The notes beneath the pieces were generated by a model. The model did no database searches. It was not told the origin of the DNA and saw nothing but the letters and a program-made list of their open reading frames with translations. Source: Peribacillus simplex (GTDB lineage Bacteria; Bacillota; Bacilli; Bacillales; DSM-1321). From it: 64,000 nucleotides of DNA. The DNA lies in contig NZ_CP126106.1 of assembly GCF_030123325.1 (NCBI RefSeq), positions 2,136,001-2,200,000 on the forward strand, read 5' to 3'. Positions 1 through 8,573 of this stretch are shown here, one piece after another. Within the stretch, counting starts at the first letter, position 1. Each line of letters begins with the position of its first letter. A program made the position numbers and the translations under genes.

Positions 1-1
1 T

Positions 2-173
2 TCTTATACAGGGTATCTTCCTTAAGATCCACCAAAAAAAGTTCAGCCTGGTTGTATTGTTATCATCCATTATCGTCAAGGGGTTTATGGGTTAGACTCT
101 ATTTTTGAGTTTAGATTTTCGTAGTAGATGGTGGCGGCGAGGAGCGCCGCCATAGGAGTTTCTTATGGAACTA
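2..173 (-). mobile_element. Terminal part of an IS110-family element copy running off the window start
   Basis: This block is nearly identical to 10052-10223, the noncoding end upstream of the IS110-type transposase at 8703-9934. It includes the GC-rich hairpin with arms TGGCGGCG/CGCCGCCA (132-139 and 145-152). The transposase gene itself would lie to the left of the window. Identity ends at about 173, where the sequence continues into a dispersed palindromic repeat, so this is probably the outer end of the element. It may contain part of the guide (bridge) RNA region typical of IS110 elements; that role is inferred. Confidence 0.7.
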
Positions 174-200
174 TCGGGGGCAGGTTAGTTCATTAAGGAA
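161..200. repeat. Dispersed palindromic repeat, right half, abutting the IS110 end
   Basis: The stretch TTATGGAACTATCGGGGG followed by CAGGTTAGTTCATTAAGG is the right half of the repeat family seen in full at 1291-1380, 3543-3628 and 7345-7436. Its left, terminator-like half is missing because the IS110 end lies directly beside it. Confidence 0.65.
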
Positions 201-503
201 ATGTGATTTTATGTTAAAATATGTAAGGGGATTGTGGTGGTTATTTAGGACAACGATTTTCAATTAATACGATGATTAAAAAGAAGAAAGCAAAATACTC
301 ATTTTCTTGCTAGATATACAAGCAAAAAAACAAATCGTGTGATTGCTAATTCGCGTCTCTCCCGCACAAAACATTTCTTAAAAATTTAACCGGAATTCCT
401 TAACAACCATTTATACAAACATATCCTTATATAAATAACAAACAAGGGAGAGATAAGTATTTTTTTATACGTTTATGAAGCAGGAATTATACTGGGAATT
501 ATT

Positions 504-1121
504 ATGTATGGACTCACCTATTTATTTTTGAGAAAGATAGAGGACAGAACTCAACTTTTACTTCTATTCTCGCTAGGCATATTGATTTTAGTGTTTTCAA
601 TTTTTGTGATTGGTGGGTTCGAGGGGATGCCGTATGGTGTATTGAGCCTTGGTGTATTGACACTGGCGGTTCTATACTTTTTCTTAATGAGGTATTCCTT
701 AGGAAGGAAAATTCTCTTTATTGGGGTTCCATTAATCATTGCTCTTCATATATTATTCGTATTTATCAATCAAGTTGACTACCGGGTAGTGGATAAAGAG
801 AGACTGACGACGGATGATGAAATTGAGAATTATATTGGAATAATTGAGAAAGATACATCGATTGTCGGTTACAAAAAGTTTAAAGGAGGAGAAGGGGAGG
901 ACTTTTTATTGATAACAATGGGTGGTGAAAGAAAGGGAAATACCATTGAAGTGTTGGAAGTGAAAGAAGATAGTGAAAAGACTATCATCCGCATTCGGAC
1001 ATCTTATAATAAAAACCCTGAGCCAAATCCGTATATAGCTGTAGCACTTACTCGTATAAAATCAAAGATAGTCATTTTGGATACTGATGGAACAAATTAT
1101 GGAGATGGTATATTCGATTAA
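504..1121 (+). CDS. YesK-like membrane protein of unknown function
   Basis: The 205-residue product has three hydrophobic helices in its first ~90 residues, then a soluble C-terminal half. The arrangement resembles small YesK-like membrane proteins of bacilli; function is unknown. The ATG at 504 has no good ribosome binding site. The reading frame stays open back to an ATT codon at 459, seven bases after AGGGAGAG (445-452). An ATT start would add 15 residues (IFLYVYEAGIILGII) and complete the first membrane helix. I report the ATG as the conservative start and consider the ATT start likely. No obvious operon partner. Confidence 0.6.
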   Translation: MYGLTYLFLRKIEDRTQLLLLFSLGILILVFSIFVIGGFEGMPYGVLSLGVLTLAVLYFFLMRYSLGRKILFIGVPLIIALHILFVFINQVDYRVVDKERLTTDDEIENYIGIIEKDTSIVGYKKFKGGEGEDFLLITMGGERKGNTIEVLEVKEDSEKTIIRIRTSYNKNPEPNPYIAVALTRIKSKIVILDTDGTNYGDGIFD

Positions 1122-1290
1122 ACCTTTATATTTTTTTTTCATACTTGGATAGTTCCTAGATATGAATTGATGTATGAGTTGACGTTCGGTGTAATCTTTT
1201 AGACCAGTTTTACTCCTGCCTTTGATCCTTTTCTGCTTGCATTTTACACAAGAAAAAGTATCAAACACTCTTTATGAAATAAATCCTTTT
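1122..1290. other. Intergenic stretch, possible decayed minus-strand coding remnant
   Basis: A minus-strand frame from about 1268 begins MFDTFSCVKCKQKR and continues with charged residues to about 1130. The CxxC pair hints at a zinc-binding remnant, but there is no convincing full-length gene here. Confidence 0.2.
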
Positions 1291-1380
1291 GTTCGACTAA
1301 CAGGTGCGTTAGCTGAAGATCAGAGCTGTCTTTAAGGCAGCTTTTTCTTTATGGAACTATCGGGGCAGGATAGTTGAAGA
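1291..1380 (+). repeat. Full copy of dispersed terminator/palindrome repeat
   Basis: The repeat has two parts. The first is a terminator-like hairpin, AGCTGTC TTTA AGGCAGCT followed by TTTTTC. The second is a palindrome, GGAACTATC/GATAGTT, around GGGGCAG. Closely similar copies lie at 3543-3628 and 7345-7436, with partial copies elsewhere in the first 19 kb. Confidence 0.8.
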
Positions 1381-1440
1381 AGGAATTTGTATTTACTTCT
1401 AGAATATACATAATTAGGTAATTGGAAGGTGGGAACTTAA

Positions 1441-1668
1441 ATGGATAAGGGCAGTATTTTCGCCCTGCTCGGCTCCAATGGGGCGGGCAAGACAACGGTT
1501 GTCAAAGAAGATTACTTACGGAATAATGGTGACTTTGAATTTGATAAAACCGAGAATAAACGTCCGATGAACATATGGCTCTATGCTAAGTGCTGGACAT
1601 TTCTCGATTCTGATCACCCAGAACAGGATGTGAGTCATCTTTTGATTGCCAATATTCAGTCTCTTTGA
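1441..1668 (+). pseudogene. Truncated ABC transporter ATPase, N-terminal fragment
   Basis: The first ~20 codons encode a P-loop start, IFALLGSNGAGKTTVV, with a textbook Walker A motif of ABC ATPases. After codon 22 the sequence no longer resembles an ABC protein, and the frame ends after 75 residues without Q-loop, signature motif or Walker B. A ribosome binding site (GGAAGGTGGG) precedes the ATG. This is the 5' stub of an ABC gene fused to unrelated DNA, just upstream of the high-GC hydrolase, and marks a recombination junction. Confidence 0.6.
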
Positions 1669-1755
1669 TGCATCGAACACGCTTTCAAGCATTGATAACA
1701 AAAGAGAATTTGTAGAACAATAGGGCTGATAAAAAAGTAAAGAGAGGGAAACCAA

Positions 1756-3000
1756 ATGAAAAAGATTACAACGGGACAAAGCAACACTGGCTTATCCGAA
1801 ACAGGGCTACGCAGAATGCGCGACGTGCTGGCACGGCATGTCGAGTCCGGGAAGATTCCAGGGCTCGTCGCCCTGGTCAGCCGGTACGGTGAGACGCACG
1901 TCGAAGCGATCGGCACGATGCGCCATGACGGTGGCGCGCCGATGCGCCGGGACACGATCTTCCGGTTGGCGTCCACTTCCAAGCCGCTCGCGGTCGCGTC
2001 GGTGATGATCCTGCTCGACGAGTGCAAGCTGCATCTGGACGACCCAGTAGATACCTGGCTGCCCGAACTCGCCGACCGGCAGGTGCTGAAACGGGCCGAC
2101 GGCCCGCTGGACGACACCGTGCCGGCACGGCGGCCAATCACCGTACGGGACTTGTTGACCTCCACGTTCGGGCTCGGAGTGGATATTACGTTGATGGGCT
2201 CCCCGATCCAGAACGCGATCTTCGAGAGTGGGATATACGACACGCCAGGGGCGGAGTTGCCCGAGCCGGATGAGTGGATGCGTCGCCTGGGCACACTCCC
2301 GCTGAGCTACCAGCCCGGAGAGCGGTGGCAATACCACGTCAGCAACGAAGTACTCGGCGTGCTCGTCGCCAGAGTCACGGGTCAGACGTTCGAGACGTTC
2401 CTGCGCGAACGTATCCTCGATCCGCTGGGGATGAAGGACACTGGTTTCTACGTGCCCGCCAACAAGATTGACCGGCTGCCGCCCGCCTTCAACCCCGATC
2501 CGCAGACCGGAGAGTTCATCGTGTGGGACGAGGCCGCAGGCGGACGCTACAGCCGACCTCCAGCGTTCCAAGCAGGCGGCGGTGGGCTGCTCTCAACCGT
2601 CGACGACTATCACGCGTATTTACGGATGCTGCTGAACCAAGGGATGCACGGGACCGAACGGATCCTGTCCCGGCCCGCCGTCCAGCTGATGACCACCAAC
2701 CGCCTCACGCCCGAGCAACAAGCCGCCCGAGACGCCCTGGCCAAAAACAACGTCCATTTGTCGCACGGCCAAGGGCAGCACGGCGGCTGGGGCTTCGGGA
2801 TGGCGGTGCGCACCTACCGTGGTGACTACGCGTCCATCGGCCAGTTCGGCTGGGACGGTGGAACCGGCACCACGACGTACGCCGACCCGGACAAACAGCT
2901 CACCGGAATCCTGCTCACCCAGGTCGGGATGTCCACCCCGGATTCAGCGCGGCTTATCCACGACTTCTGGACCATGGTCTACCAGGCAATCGAAGACTGA
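1756..3000 (+). CDS. Serine hydrolase, beta-lactamase/penicillin-binding-protein fold, high-GC acquired gene
   Basis: The 414-residue protein belongs to the class C beta-lactamase-like serine hydrolases (esterase, DD-peptidase or lactamase-related). The catalytic SxxK is STSK at about residue 74, in LASTSKPLAVAS. The second motif is YHVSN at about residue 193, and GGTGT near residue 373 probably replaces the KTG triad. There is no signal peptide, so it is probably cytoplasmic. Substrate is unknown. The gene is strikingly GC- and third-position-GC-rich compared with all neighbours, except for its first dozen codons, which look native. The high GC continues about 80 bases past the stop. It is preceded by AAAGAGAGGG and stands alone. 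Transfer from a high-GC, possibly actinobacterial, donor is the likely origin. Confidence 0.85.
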   Translation: MKKITTGQSNTGLSETGLRRMRDVLARHVESGKIPGLVALVSRYGETHVEAIGTMRHDGGAPMRRDTIFRLASTSKPLAVASVMILLDECKLHLDDPVDTWLPELADRQVLKRADGPLDDTVPARRPITVRDLLTSTFGLGVDITLMGSPIQNAIFESGIYDTPGAELPEPDEWMRRLGTLPLSYQPGERWQYHVSNEVLGVLVARVTGQTFETFLRERILDPLGMKDTGFYVPANKIDRLPPAFNPDPQTGEFIVWDEAAGGRYSRPPAFQAGGGGLLSTVDDYHAYLRMLLNQGMHGTERILSRPAVQLMTTNRLTPEQQAARDALAKNNVHLSHGQGQHGGWGFGMAVRTYRGDYASIGQFGWDGGTGTTTYADPDKQLTGILLTQVGMSTPDSARLIHDFWTMVYQAIED

Positions 3001-3090
3001 CACCGAGCCCGCGCCTGGTACGCCCGCCCTCAACCCACGACACCCAACGGTCAGCCCCCTGGCGGCCGATTGGAAGCAAAAGTTGCCTTT

Positions 3091-3166
3091 AAAACATGCT
3101 CTTTCTATTTATTCATTTATCAAGGTTTCTTGGATTAATTTGATCAAACTTTGTTTCAAATCTACA
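3091..3166. repeat. Copy A of a 76-bp duplicated sequence
   Basis: This block, from AAAACATGCTC to TTCAAATCTACA, matches 15098-15173 with only a few differences. In copy B it is the right arm of a terminator hairpin plus downstream DNA. Here the left arm is absent and high-GC DNA abuts it, so the high-GC block appears to have joined inside a copy of this sequence. Confidence 0.7.
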
Positions 3167-3212
3167 TTAGTTAAGAAGGTTAGACCTAAATTTTGATTTA
3201 CCTTTATAAAAC

Positions 3213-3250
3213 AAAAAAGCCCCTCTCGATTATGAGAAGGGCCTTTTAAG
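3213..3250 (+). terminator. Rho-independent terminator
   Basis: Hairpin GCCCCTCTC/GAGAAGGGC is followed by CTTTT and preceded by an A-run, so it could work in both directions. It is the first terminator after the hydrolase gene. Confidence 0.6.
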
Positions 3251-3542
3251 TTGGAATAGTGGAGTAGCTGGGTAATATTATTGTCTTCCAACCAAATACA
3301 TTTTATACCAATTTAATAAATAAAACCTCTCTATAAAGAGGGCTTACCACTAAACCCCATTTCTTTGTAAATTGTTTGCATCCATTTTGGAATAATAAAA
3401 GGAAAATTAGCTTATGTTGGAGGGTTCTGGTTGCTACTGGAACCATCATGCTGTGGCTCTGAAATAAAGTCATGATGTTTGTAAAAAAGATGGGATGTTT
3501 AAAATAAAGTCGCGACGTTTATAAAGACAATTTTCTGAAAAA
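3251..3542. other. Intergenic region without a gene
   Basis: The region is AT-rich with short tandem-like motifs such as ATAAAGTC(A/G)(C/T)GA near 3461-3520. On the minus strand a short run of codons near 3350-3390 could be a remnant, but no gene can be supported. Confidence 0.3.
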
Positions 3543-3628
3543 ACAGGTGCGTTAGCTTAAGATAAAAACTGTCCTTTAAGGCAGTTTTTTCTTTATGGAA
3601 CTAACGGGGCAGGATAGTTCCATAAGAC
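3543..3628 (+). repeat. Full copy of dispersed terminator/palindrome repeat
   Basis: It contains the hairpin AACTGTCC TTTA AGGCAGTT followed by TTTTTC, then the palindrome TTATGGAACTA around ACGGGGCAGGA with TAGTTCCATAA. This is the most symmetrical copy of the palindrome. Confidence 0.8.
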
Positions 3629-3705
3629 AAATATTAAAATTTCCCTTAAATTACATAAAAAGGTACAATTATTTAAAATAGTGAAAGATAGATGAGGGAT
3701 TTGTT

Positions 3706-4167
3706 TTGATAATTAGTCAAACCAGGAATTTTAAATCGGTCGCTAAATTAAATAAATATGTACACGATTTACATTCAAATTTATACCCTAAATACTTTAA
3801 GGAATATAACTATGAGAATGTGAAGGAAGTTTTCAAAAGTCTGATTAATAACGAAAGTTTCATTTTCCTTTTGTTAGAAGATAACGAAGAAGCACTTGGC
3901 TATGCTTGGATAGAGATAAGAGAATATCCGGAAAATGCTTTTAAAAAAGGATATAAGTCTTTTTATGTACACCAGATTAGCATAGTGGATACAAAGAGGA
4001 ATAAGGGTTATGGTTCAAGTCTTATGGAATGTATATATGAAATTGCGAACGATCGAGGAATAGATTTAATAGAATTAGATTATTGGTTTGAGAACAGTGT
4101 TGCAAAGGACTTTTATAAAAAGCAAAATTTTATAAAGTACATAGAGTTTGTTTATAAACAGTTGTAG
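3706..4167 (+). CDS. GNAT-family N-acetyltransferase
   Basis: The 153-residue product has a typical GNAT fold. The acetyl-CoA binding motif A is visible as VDTKRNKGYGSSLMECIYEI (about residues 90-109), followed by the C-terminal DFYKKQNF segment usual in the family. The start is TTG at 3706, nine bases after GAGGGA; no better-placed ATG exists. The acceptor substrate cannot be predicted. It lies just upstream of a second, unrelated GNAT gene, but a repeat copy sits between them, so they are probably separate transcripts. Confidence 0.8.
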   Translation: MIISQTRNFKSVAKLNKYVHDLHSNLYPKYFKEYNYENVKEVFKSLINNESFIFLLLEDNEEALGYAWIEIREYPENAFKKGYKSFYVHQISIVDTKRNKGYGSSLMECIYEIANDRGIDLIELDYWFENSVAKDFYKKQNFIKYIEFVYKQL

Positions 4168-4170
4168 TTT

Positions 4171-4202
4171 CTTGTTTTAACTACGGGGCAGTTCAATTGA
4201 AC
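4171..4202. repeat. Partial dispersed palindromic repeat
   Basis: Short degenerate copy: TTGTTTTAACTACGGGGCAG followed by TTCAATTGAAC. It matches the right half of the family. Confidence 0.5.
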
Positions 4203-4263
4203 AAAAAATATAATATTAAATAGTAATTATCATAAAAATTTAAATAAAGGGTGTGCATCTCAG

Positions 4264-4722
4264 ATGGAAATTACCATCAAAAGAACACGTTTAACTGAAG
4301 TAGATATGTTGTTGACTATTCAGAAAAAGGCTTTTGCAGAAGACTATAAGTTATACCAAGATCACGATACAACTCCTGTAAATGAGACACCTGAGAAATT
4401 AATCGAAAATATAGAACACGCTATTCATTACACAATATGGTTAAATAACAACATTATCGGTGGAATAGATCTCCGTAAAAAAGAAAATATAATGTTATTA
4501 GACAAACTATTCATAGCAAACGAATATCAAAATAAAGGTCTTGGAACAAAGATAATGAAATTAATTGAGGCTGAATTTCCATTGATAAAAATTTGGCGTT
4601 TATATACTCCATATTTAAACAAAAGAAATCAATATTTTTATGAGAAATTTGGCTATGAAAAAATAGGAGAAGTTCAGCTAACTGAAATGCTTTTGTTATT
4701 TAAGTATGAAAAATGTATTTAA
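4264..4722 (+). CDS. GNAT-family N-acetyltransferase
   Basis: The 152-residue acetyltransferase has motif A as IANEYQNKGLGTKIMKLIEA (about residues 89-108) and the C-terminal segment YFYEKFGYEKIGE. It belongs to the general GNAT family that moves acetyl groups from acetyl-CoA to amines. The start ATG at 4264 follows a weak site, AAAGGGTG, at a long spacing. Substrate unknown. It shares little with the acetyltransferase at 3706 beyond the fold. Confidence 0.8.
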   Translation: MEITIKRTRLTEVDMLLTIQKKAFAEDYKLYQDHDTTPVNETPEKLIENIEHAIHYTIWLNNNIIGGIDLRKKENIMLLDKLFIANEYQNKGLGTKIMKLIEAEFPLIKIWRLYTPYLNKRNQYFYEKFGYEKIGEVQLTEMLLLFKYEKCI

Positions 4723-4768
4723 TTAAAGGAGAATTTAAAGTACATAAAAGGGACATAAGATGAGTTTC

Positions 4769-4800
4769 TTGTTGAACTAACGGGTGCGGCAGTTTAATGA
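4769..4800. repeat. Partial dispersed palindromic repeat
   Basis: TTGTTGAACTAACGGGTGCG followed by GCAGTTTAATGA. It joins the left motif (ACGGGTGCG) to the right motif (CAGTTTA) with the internal hairpin deleted. Confidence 0.5.
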
Positions 4801-4874
4801 AAAAGTGAGGAAAATAAAAAAAGCACACAATGGTATGAGTTCAATATCTAAAGGTACTTTTTTGGACTTATATT

Positions 4875-4997
4875 CTAATCATTGTTTATGGGTTCCGCAA
4901 TTTGTTCTTTTGTGGGACCCTCATATTGCTGGTTAATGTCTTTAGCTAACTCATCTAAAAATTCATCAGATAAAAAGGGACTATTATCTTTGAACAT
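4875..4997 (-). CDS. Small acidic protein of 40 residues, unknown function
   Basis: A short minus-strand gene starts with ATG at 4997 behind a near-perfect ribosome binding site, AAAGGAGG, six bases upstream. The product begins MFKDNSPFLSDEFLDELAKD and is acidic and soluble, with a helix-rich middle. It is too short for family assignment. The strong translation signal is the main reason to believe it. It lies divergently from the kimA riboswitch. Confidence 0.5.
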   Translation of the reverse strand: MFKDNSPFLSDEFLDELAKDINQQYEGPTKEQIAEPINND

Positions 4998-5149
4998 GTA
5001 AATCCTCCTTTCGTGTTAGAAATCAAAAATACTAAAGCATGAACTAATATGTACTACTAACATTTCCGTTTTCCTCGGTTTTAATCTTTACATAAAATTT
5101 ATTTACATTTTCTGAACACAGGAGTATTATAATCAAGGTTTCAAATTTC

Positions 5150-5290
5150 TAAATCGCTGAAATCATTAGGTACGGGGGAACCATTTTTGTGGGTTGTTAC
5201 TAACCCAAGGGGTGAATCCTTTCAAGGTAGGGCTACTCAAAGGTCCGAATCCGACAGCTAACCTCGTAAGCGTTAAATTGAGAAGGAAGG
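5150..5290 (+). promoter_or_regulatory. Cyclic di-AMP riboswitch (ydaO/yuaA class) upstream of kimA
   Basis: The conserved elements of the ydaO class are all present in order: AAATCGCTGAAATC, AGGTACGGGGGAACCA (5168-5183), GGGGTGAATCC (5209-5219), GGTAGGGCTACTC, then TCCGAATCCGACAGCTAACC and CTCGTAAGCG (5243-5272). A TATAAT box sits at 5128-5133. Known members bind c-di-AMP and switch off downstream potassium importers when the messenger is abundant. That fits the KimA gene 158 bases further on. Confidence 0.93.
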
Positions 5291-5317
5291 TGGAACTTGT
5301 GACACACGAAAAGTGAT

Positions 5318-5358
5318 ATGCCTACAGGTCTATTAAATATGACTTGTAGGCACTTTTT
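5318..5358 (+). terminator. Riboswitch expression-platform terminator
   Basis: Hairpin GCCTACAGGTC/GACTTGTAGGC is followed directly by ACTTTTTTA. It lies between the c-di-AMP aptamer and kimA and is the expected regulated terminator. Confidence 0.85.
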
Positions 5359-5447
5359 TATGCATGTAAAATTATTTATTTTTTTGAGTAATTACTATTG
5401 ATAGGGGTAAAAATTAACCAATAGATATATTAGGCGGTGCGTGATTA

Positions 5448-7274
5448 ATGATTCCATTCATAAAAAGGCTTTTAATTGGACGACCTTTGAAATCCTATGA
5501 ATTAGGAGAACAAAAACTTAACAAAACGAAAGCATTAGCAATCCTTTCTTCTGATGCTCTATCATCAGTGGCATATGGTCCTGAACAAATTTTGATAGTA
5601 TTGATTACGGTAGGTGCAGCAGCATTTTGGTATTCAATTCCTATCGCAGTTGGTGTATTAATTCTTTTAACAGCTCTCATATTGTCTTATAGGCAAATCA
5701 TCTTTGCTTATCCTCATGGCGGTGGAGCGTATGTGGTTTCAAAGAGCAATTTAGGTGTAAATCCAGGCTTAATAGCTGGAGGATCCCTATTGGTAGACTA
5801 CATACTAACTGTTGCTGTAAGTGTGTCTGCTGGGACCGATGCTTTAACATCTGCCTTTCCCACTTTACATAACTATAATGTGGAAATTGCCATTGTATTT
5901 GTAATTCTTATTACAATTTTGAATTTAAGAGGAGTAACGGAGTCTGCTTCAATATTAGCCTACCCCGTTTACTTATTCGTTTTAGCGTTGTTTATATTAA
6001 TTGGTGTGGGTATTTATAATATTCTAACTGGAGGAGCTTCTCCTGAATTACACACCCCAATAGGTACACCTGTGGCGGGAATCAGTTTGTTTATTCTTTT
6101 AAGGGCATTTGCTTCAGGAAGTTCCGCTTTAACAGGGGTTGAAGCTATATCGAATGCTATTCCTAACTTTAAAGACCCAGCTCCAAATAATGCTGCTAAA
6201 ACATTAATGGCAATGGGAACCTTGCTTGCCATACTGTTTTCAGGAATCGTATTTTTAGCCTATTATTATGGCATTTCTCCAAGTGGAGAGGTAACCGTTG
6301 TTTCCCAAATTGCCGAAGAAACTTTCGGGCGGAATTTCATGTATTTCTTTATTCAAGGAACTACAGCATTGATATTAATCCTTGCTGCGAACACTGGTTA
6401 TTCGGCTTTCCCGTTGTTGGCAGTGAATCTTGCAAAGGATAAGTTTATTCCAAGGATGTTTCTAGTTAGAGGAGACCGATTAGGATATTCAAATGGCATC
6501 ATCATCCTTGGTATTGCTTCAATAATTTTAATTGTTGCTTTTCAGGCAGAAACAGAGCATCTAATCCCGCTTTATGCAGTTGGAGTTTTTATTCCATTTA
6601 CATTGTCCCAAACAGGAATGATGGCTAAATGGATTCGTGAGAAGCCTCAGGGGTGGCTTCCAAAACTAATGGTTAATACGATTGGTGCTGTTATTAGTTT
6701 CACGGTCACAATGATGTTCTTTTTAACAAAATTCTCACAGGTTTGGTCAATCCTAATTTTTCTACCTATCATTGTCCTTCTCTTCCATCGAATTAAAAAG
6801 CATTATGAAGCTGTTGGAGACCAACTTAGGCTTACAACTTGTGAACCATCTGTGACCATTGACGGTAATGTTATGATAGTGCCTGTTGCTGGCATGACTC
6901 ATGTTGTAGAGAATACCTTAAATTATGCTAAATCTCTTTCTCCTGAACAAATTATTGCTGTGTATGTTGCATTTGAAAGAGAAGACGAGAAGAAGTTTGA
7001 AGAACAATGGAAGAAATGGCAACCTGATGTAAGACTGGTGACACTGCACTCTCATTACAGAAGTATCATCAACCCACTTACCAAATTTGTTGATACTGTA
7101 GAGCATAAAGCAAGGGAAGGGAATTATCGGGTAACGGTTGTCATTCCACAATTTATTCCCAAAAAAGGCTGGCAAAATATTCTTCACAATCAATCAAGTT
7201 TTCTTATTAAAGCCTTCTTACTGTATCGGAGAAACGTGGTAGTAACAACTGTACCTTATCATTTGAAAAAATAA
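5448..7274 (+). CDS. kimA: KimA-type high-affinity potassium importer
   Basis: The 608-residue protein matches KimA (formerly YdaO) of bacilli: an APC-superfamily K+/H+ symporter with about twelve membrane helices (residues ~40-460) and a cytoplasmic C-terminal domain (~470-608). The N-terminal segment SSDALSSVAYGPEQI is a hallmark of this family. Length agrees with the family (about 607). It is preceded by a c-di-AMP riboswitch and terminator. In characterised relatives c-di-AMP controls both transcription and activity, so it should be made when potassium is scarce. ATG at 5448 follows AGGCGGTG. Single-gene transcript. Confidence 0.93.
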   Translation: MIPFIKRLLIGRPLKSYELGEQKLNKTKALAILSSDALSSVAYGPEQILIVLITVGAAAFWYSIPIAVGVLILLTALILSYRQIIFAYPHGGGAYVVSKSNLGVNPGLIAGGSLLVDYILTVAVSVSAGTDALTSAFPTLHNYNVEIAIVFVILITILNLRGVTESASILAYPVYLFVLALFILIGVGIYNILTGGASPELHTPIGTPVAGISLFILLRAFASGSSALTGVEAISNAIPNFKDPAPNNAAKTLMAMGTLLAILFSGIVFLAYYYGISPSGEVTVVSQIAEETFGRNFMYFFIQGTTALILILAANTGYSAFPLLAVNLAKDKFIPRMFLVRGDRLGYSNGIIILGIASIILIVAFQAETEHLIPLYAVGVFIPFTLSQTGMMAKWIREKPQGWLPKLMVNTIGAVISFTVTMMFFLTKFSQVWSILIFLPIIVLLFHRIKKHYEAVGDQLRLTTCEPSVTIDGNVMIVPVAGMTHVVENTLNYAKSLSPEQIIAVYVAFEREDEKKFEEQWKKWQPDVRLVTLHSHYRSIINPLTKFVDTVEHKAREGNYRVTVVIPQFIPKKGWQNILHNQSSFLIKAFLLYRRNVVVTTVPYHLKK

Positions 7275-7344
7275 AAAAGGAGGACTTCAATTTATGTACT
7301 TCTTAATAAATTAAGTATTAAACGGAGCTATTACGCTTCTTCTA

Positions 7345-7436
7345 CTCGAACTAACGGGTGCGTTTGCTGAAGATCGGAGCTGCCTTTAAGGCAGCCTTTT
7401 TTTATGCAACTATCGGGGCAGTTTAGTTAAATAAGA
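7345..7436 (+). repeat. Full copy of dispersed terminator/palindrome repeat
   Basis: It contains GAGCTGCC TTTA AGGCAGCC followed by a run of seven T, then GCAACTATCGGGGCAG with GTTTAGTTA. Its terminator part is well placed to end kimA transcription. Confidence 0.8.
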
Positions 7437-7614
7437 AAGCAAATTTAATCCTTTCCTTCTTCTCTTGATACTAATTATGTCAACTAGTATGTATAGCCAA
7501 TATGTAACTTTAACTAATGATTCTAATAATGATAGAATCATTATATACATATATATCCATACAATCGTTAAAAGAGAATACCCTTAAATATGTCTTTAAA
7601 AGGAGTGAGGTTAG

Positions 7615-7965
7615 ATGATTGCTATTGTTATGCAAGTAATTTTAGCAGTTTGTATTTTAGTCGGAGGTTTCATAAAACTTTTACGTATCCCGTTTCAGGT
7701 TGAACATTGGCAACATTATCAATATCCATTATGGTTCATGTCTGTAATTGGATTTATTGAACTTATTGGAGCAATAGGAATGATTGGGGGTATCTGGAAT
7801 AGATACTTGGCTGTTGGATCAGGTGTATTGTTTGTACTTATCATGATAGGAGCCCTACATGCTCATATTTTTCGAGCGCATCAATCTATTGTAATGATTA
7901 TTCCTGCAATGATCTGTTTAATATTATCTATCATGGTGATTATCAAGAACTTAAAGTTCGCTTAA
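7615..7965 (+). CDS. DoxX-like membrane protein
   Basis: The 116-residue protein has four predicted membrane helices (about residues 3-20, 40-60, 64-84, 90-112), typical of small DoxX/DoxD-like proteins found widely in bacilli. The WFMSVIGFIELIGAIGMIGG segment in helix 2 is characteristic. Biochemical role is unknown. ATG at 7615 follows AAAGGAGTGAGG. Stands alone. Confidence 0.75.
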   Translation: MIAIVMQVILAVCILVGGFIKLLRIPFQVEHWQHYQYPLWFMSVIGFIELIGAIGMIGGIWNRYLAVGSGVLFVLIMIGALHAHIFRAHQSIVMIIPAMICLILSIMVIIKNLKFA

Positions 7966-8065
7966 ATTTGCTCACAATTTTGGAGAGTTTAATAAAACTT
8001 ATAATTTTACTTCCTCTATTTATGTTAATCCCCTACTGAATCAGTCTTTGAGGGGCTTTGCGAAT

Positions 8066-8106
8066 GTTCTTGTTGAACTAACGGGGCAGGTTAGTTGAAT
8101 AAGGGT
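8066..8106. repeat. Partial dispersed palindromic repeat
   Basis: TTGTTGAACTAACGGGGCAG followed by GTTAGTTGAATAAGGG. The palindrome AACTAAC/GTTAGTT is perfect; the terminator half is missing. Confidence 0.7.
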
Positions 8107-8179
8107 AAGTATTCGTACTGCGACATAGCAAAATAACAGCTACTGTTGTTTCTGTTTCTTTTTTGAAATTTGTAGAATT

Positions 8180-8212
8180 ATAAATAGGGATAGTCGAATC
8201 ACTATCCCTAAC
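8180..8212 (-). terminator. Terminator of the spore protein gene
   Basis: Inverted repeat AGGGATAGT/ACTATCCCT (8186-8194 and 8201-8209). Read on the minus strand it lies just beyond the spore-protein stop codon. The T-run is weak (ATTTAT). Confidence 0.6.
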
Positions 8213-8229
8213 ATTACATATGATTTCGA

Positions 8230-8433
8230 TTAACGAGTTCTTCCGCCTAATTGTTGTTCAGCCATTTGCACTAAACGTTTTGTAATTTCTCCACCAACAG
8301 ATCCGTTTGCACGGGATGTTGTATCAGCACCAAGTGTAACACCGAATTCACTAGCGATTTCGTATTTCATTTGTTCTAGAGCTTGCTCTGCACCATTAAC
8401 TACTAATTCATTACTGTTATTATTTCTAGCCAT
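8230..8433 (-). CDS. Alpha/beta-type small acid-soluble spore protein
   Basis: The 67-residue product matches alpha/beta-type SASPs, which coat and protect DNA in dormant spores and are degraded at germination. The germination-protease recognition region is visible as YEIASEFGV (about residues 24-32), and the second DNA-binding region is GSVGGEITKRLVQMAE. Length is normal. The ribosome binding site is AGGAGCTG upstream of the ATG. It should be transcribed in the forespore by sigma G; I did not resolve the promoter. Confidence 0.95.
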   Translation of the reverse strand: MARNNNSNELVVNGAEQALEQMKYEIASEFGVTLGADTTSRANGSVGGEITKRLVQMAEQQLGGRTR

Positions 8434-8573
8434 GTTGTCAGCTCCTATGAATGTAATGTGTTGCTAGTCATAGGTTTTGATATTGTTAAGAGTTATATAC
8501 ATAGAATTTAAAATAAATTAAGGCAGTGATTGGCTTTCTCCTCCTATTGCACAGTTTGTGTCAACTATACAAT

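Noticed and set aside
1656..2825. Several long frames on both strands inside the hydrolase gene (for example minus 1807-2571 and plus 2523-2825)
   Set aside because: High GC removes stop codons from all frames. Only the 1756-3000 frame has catalytic motifs and a ribosome binding site.
7276..7315. Six-codon frame MYFLIN after kimA behind AAAAAGGAGGAC
   Set aside because: Strong ribosome binding site but too short to be meaningful without more evidence; possibly the start of a lost gene.
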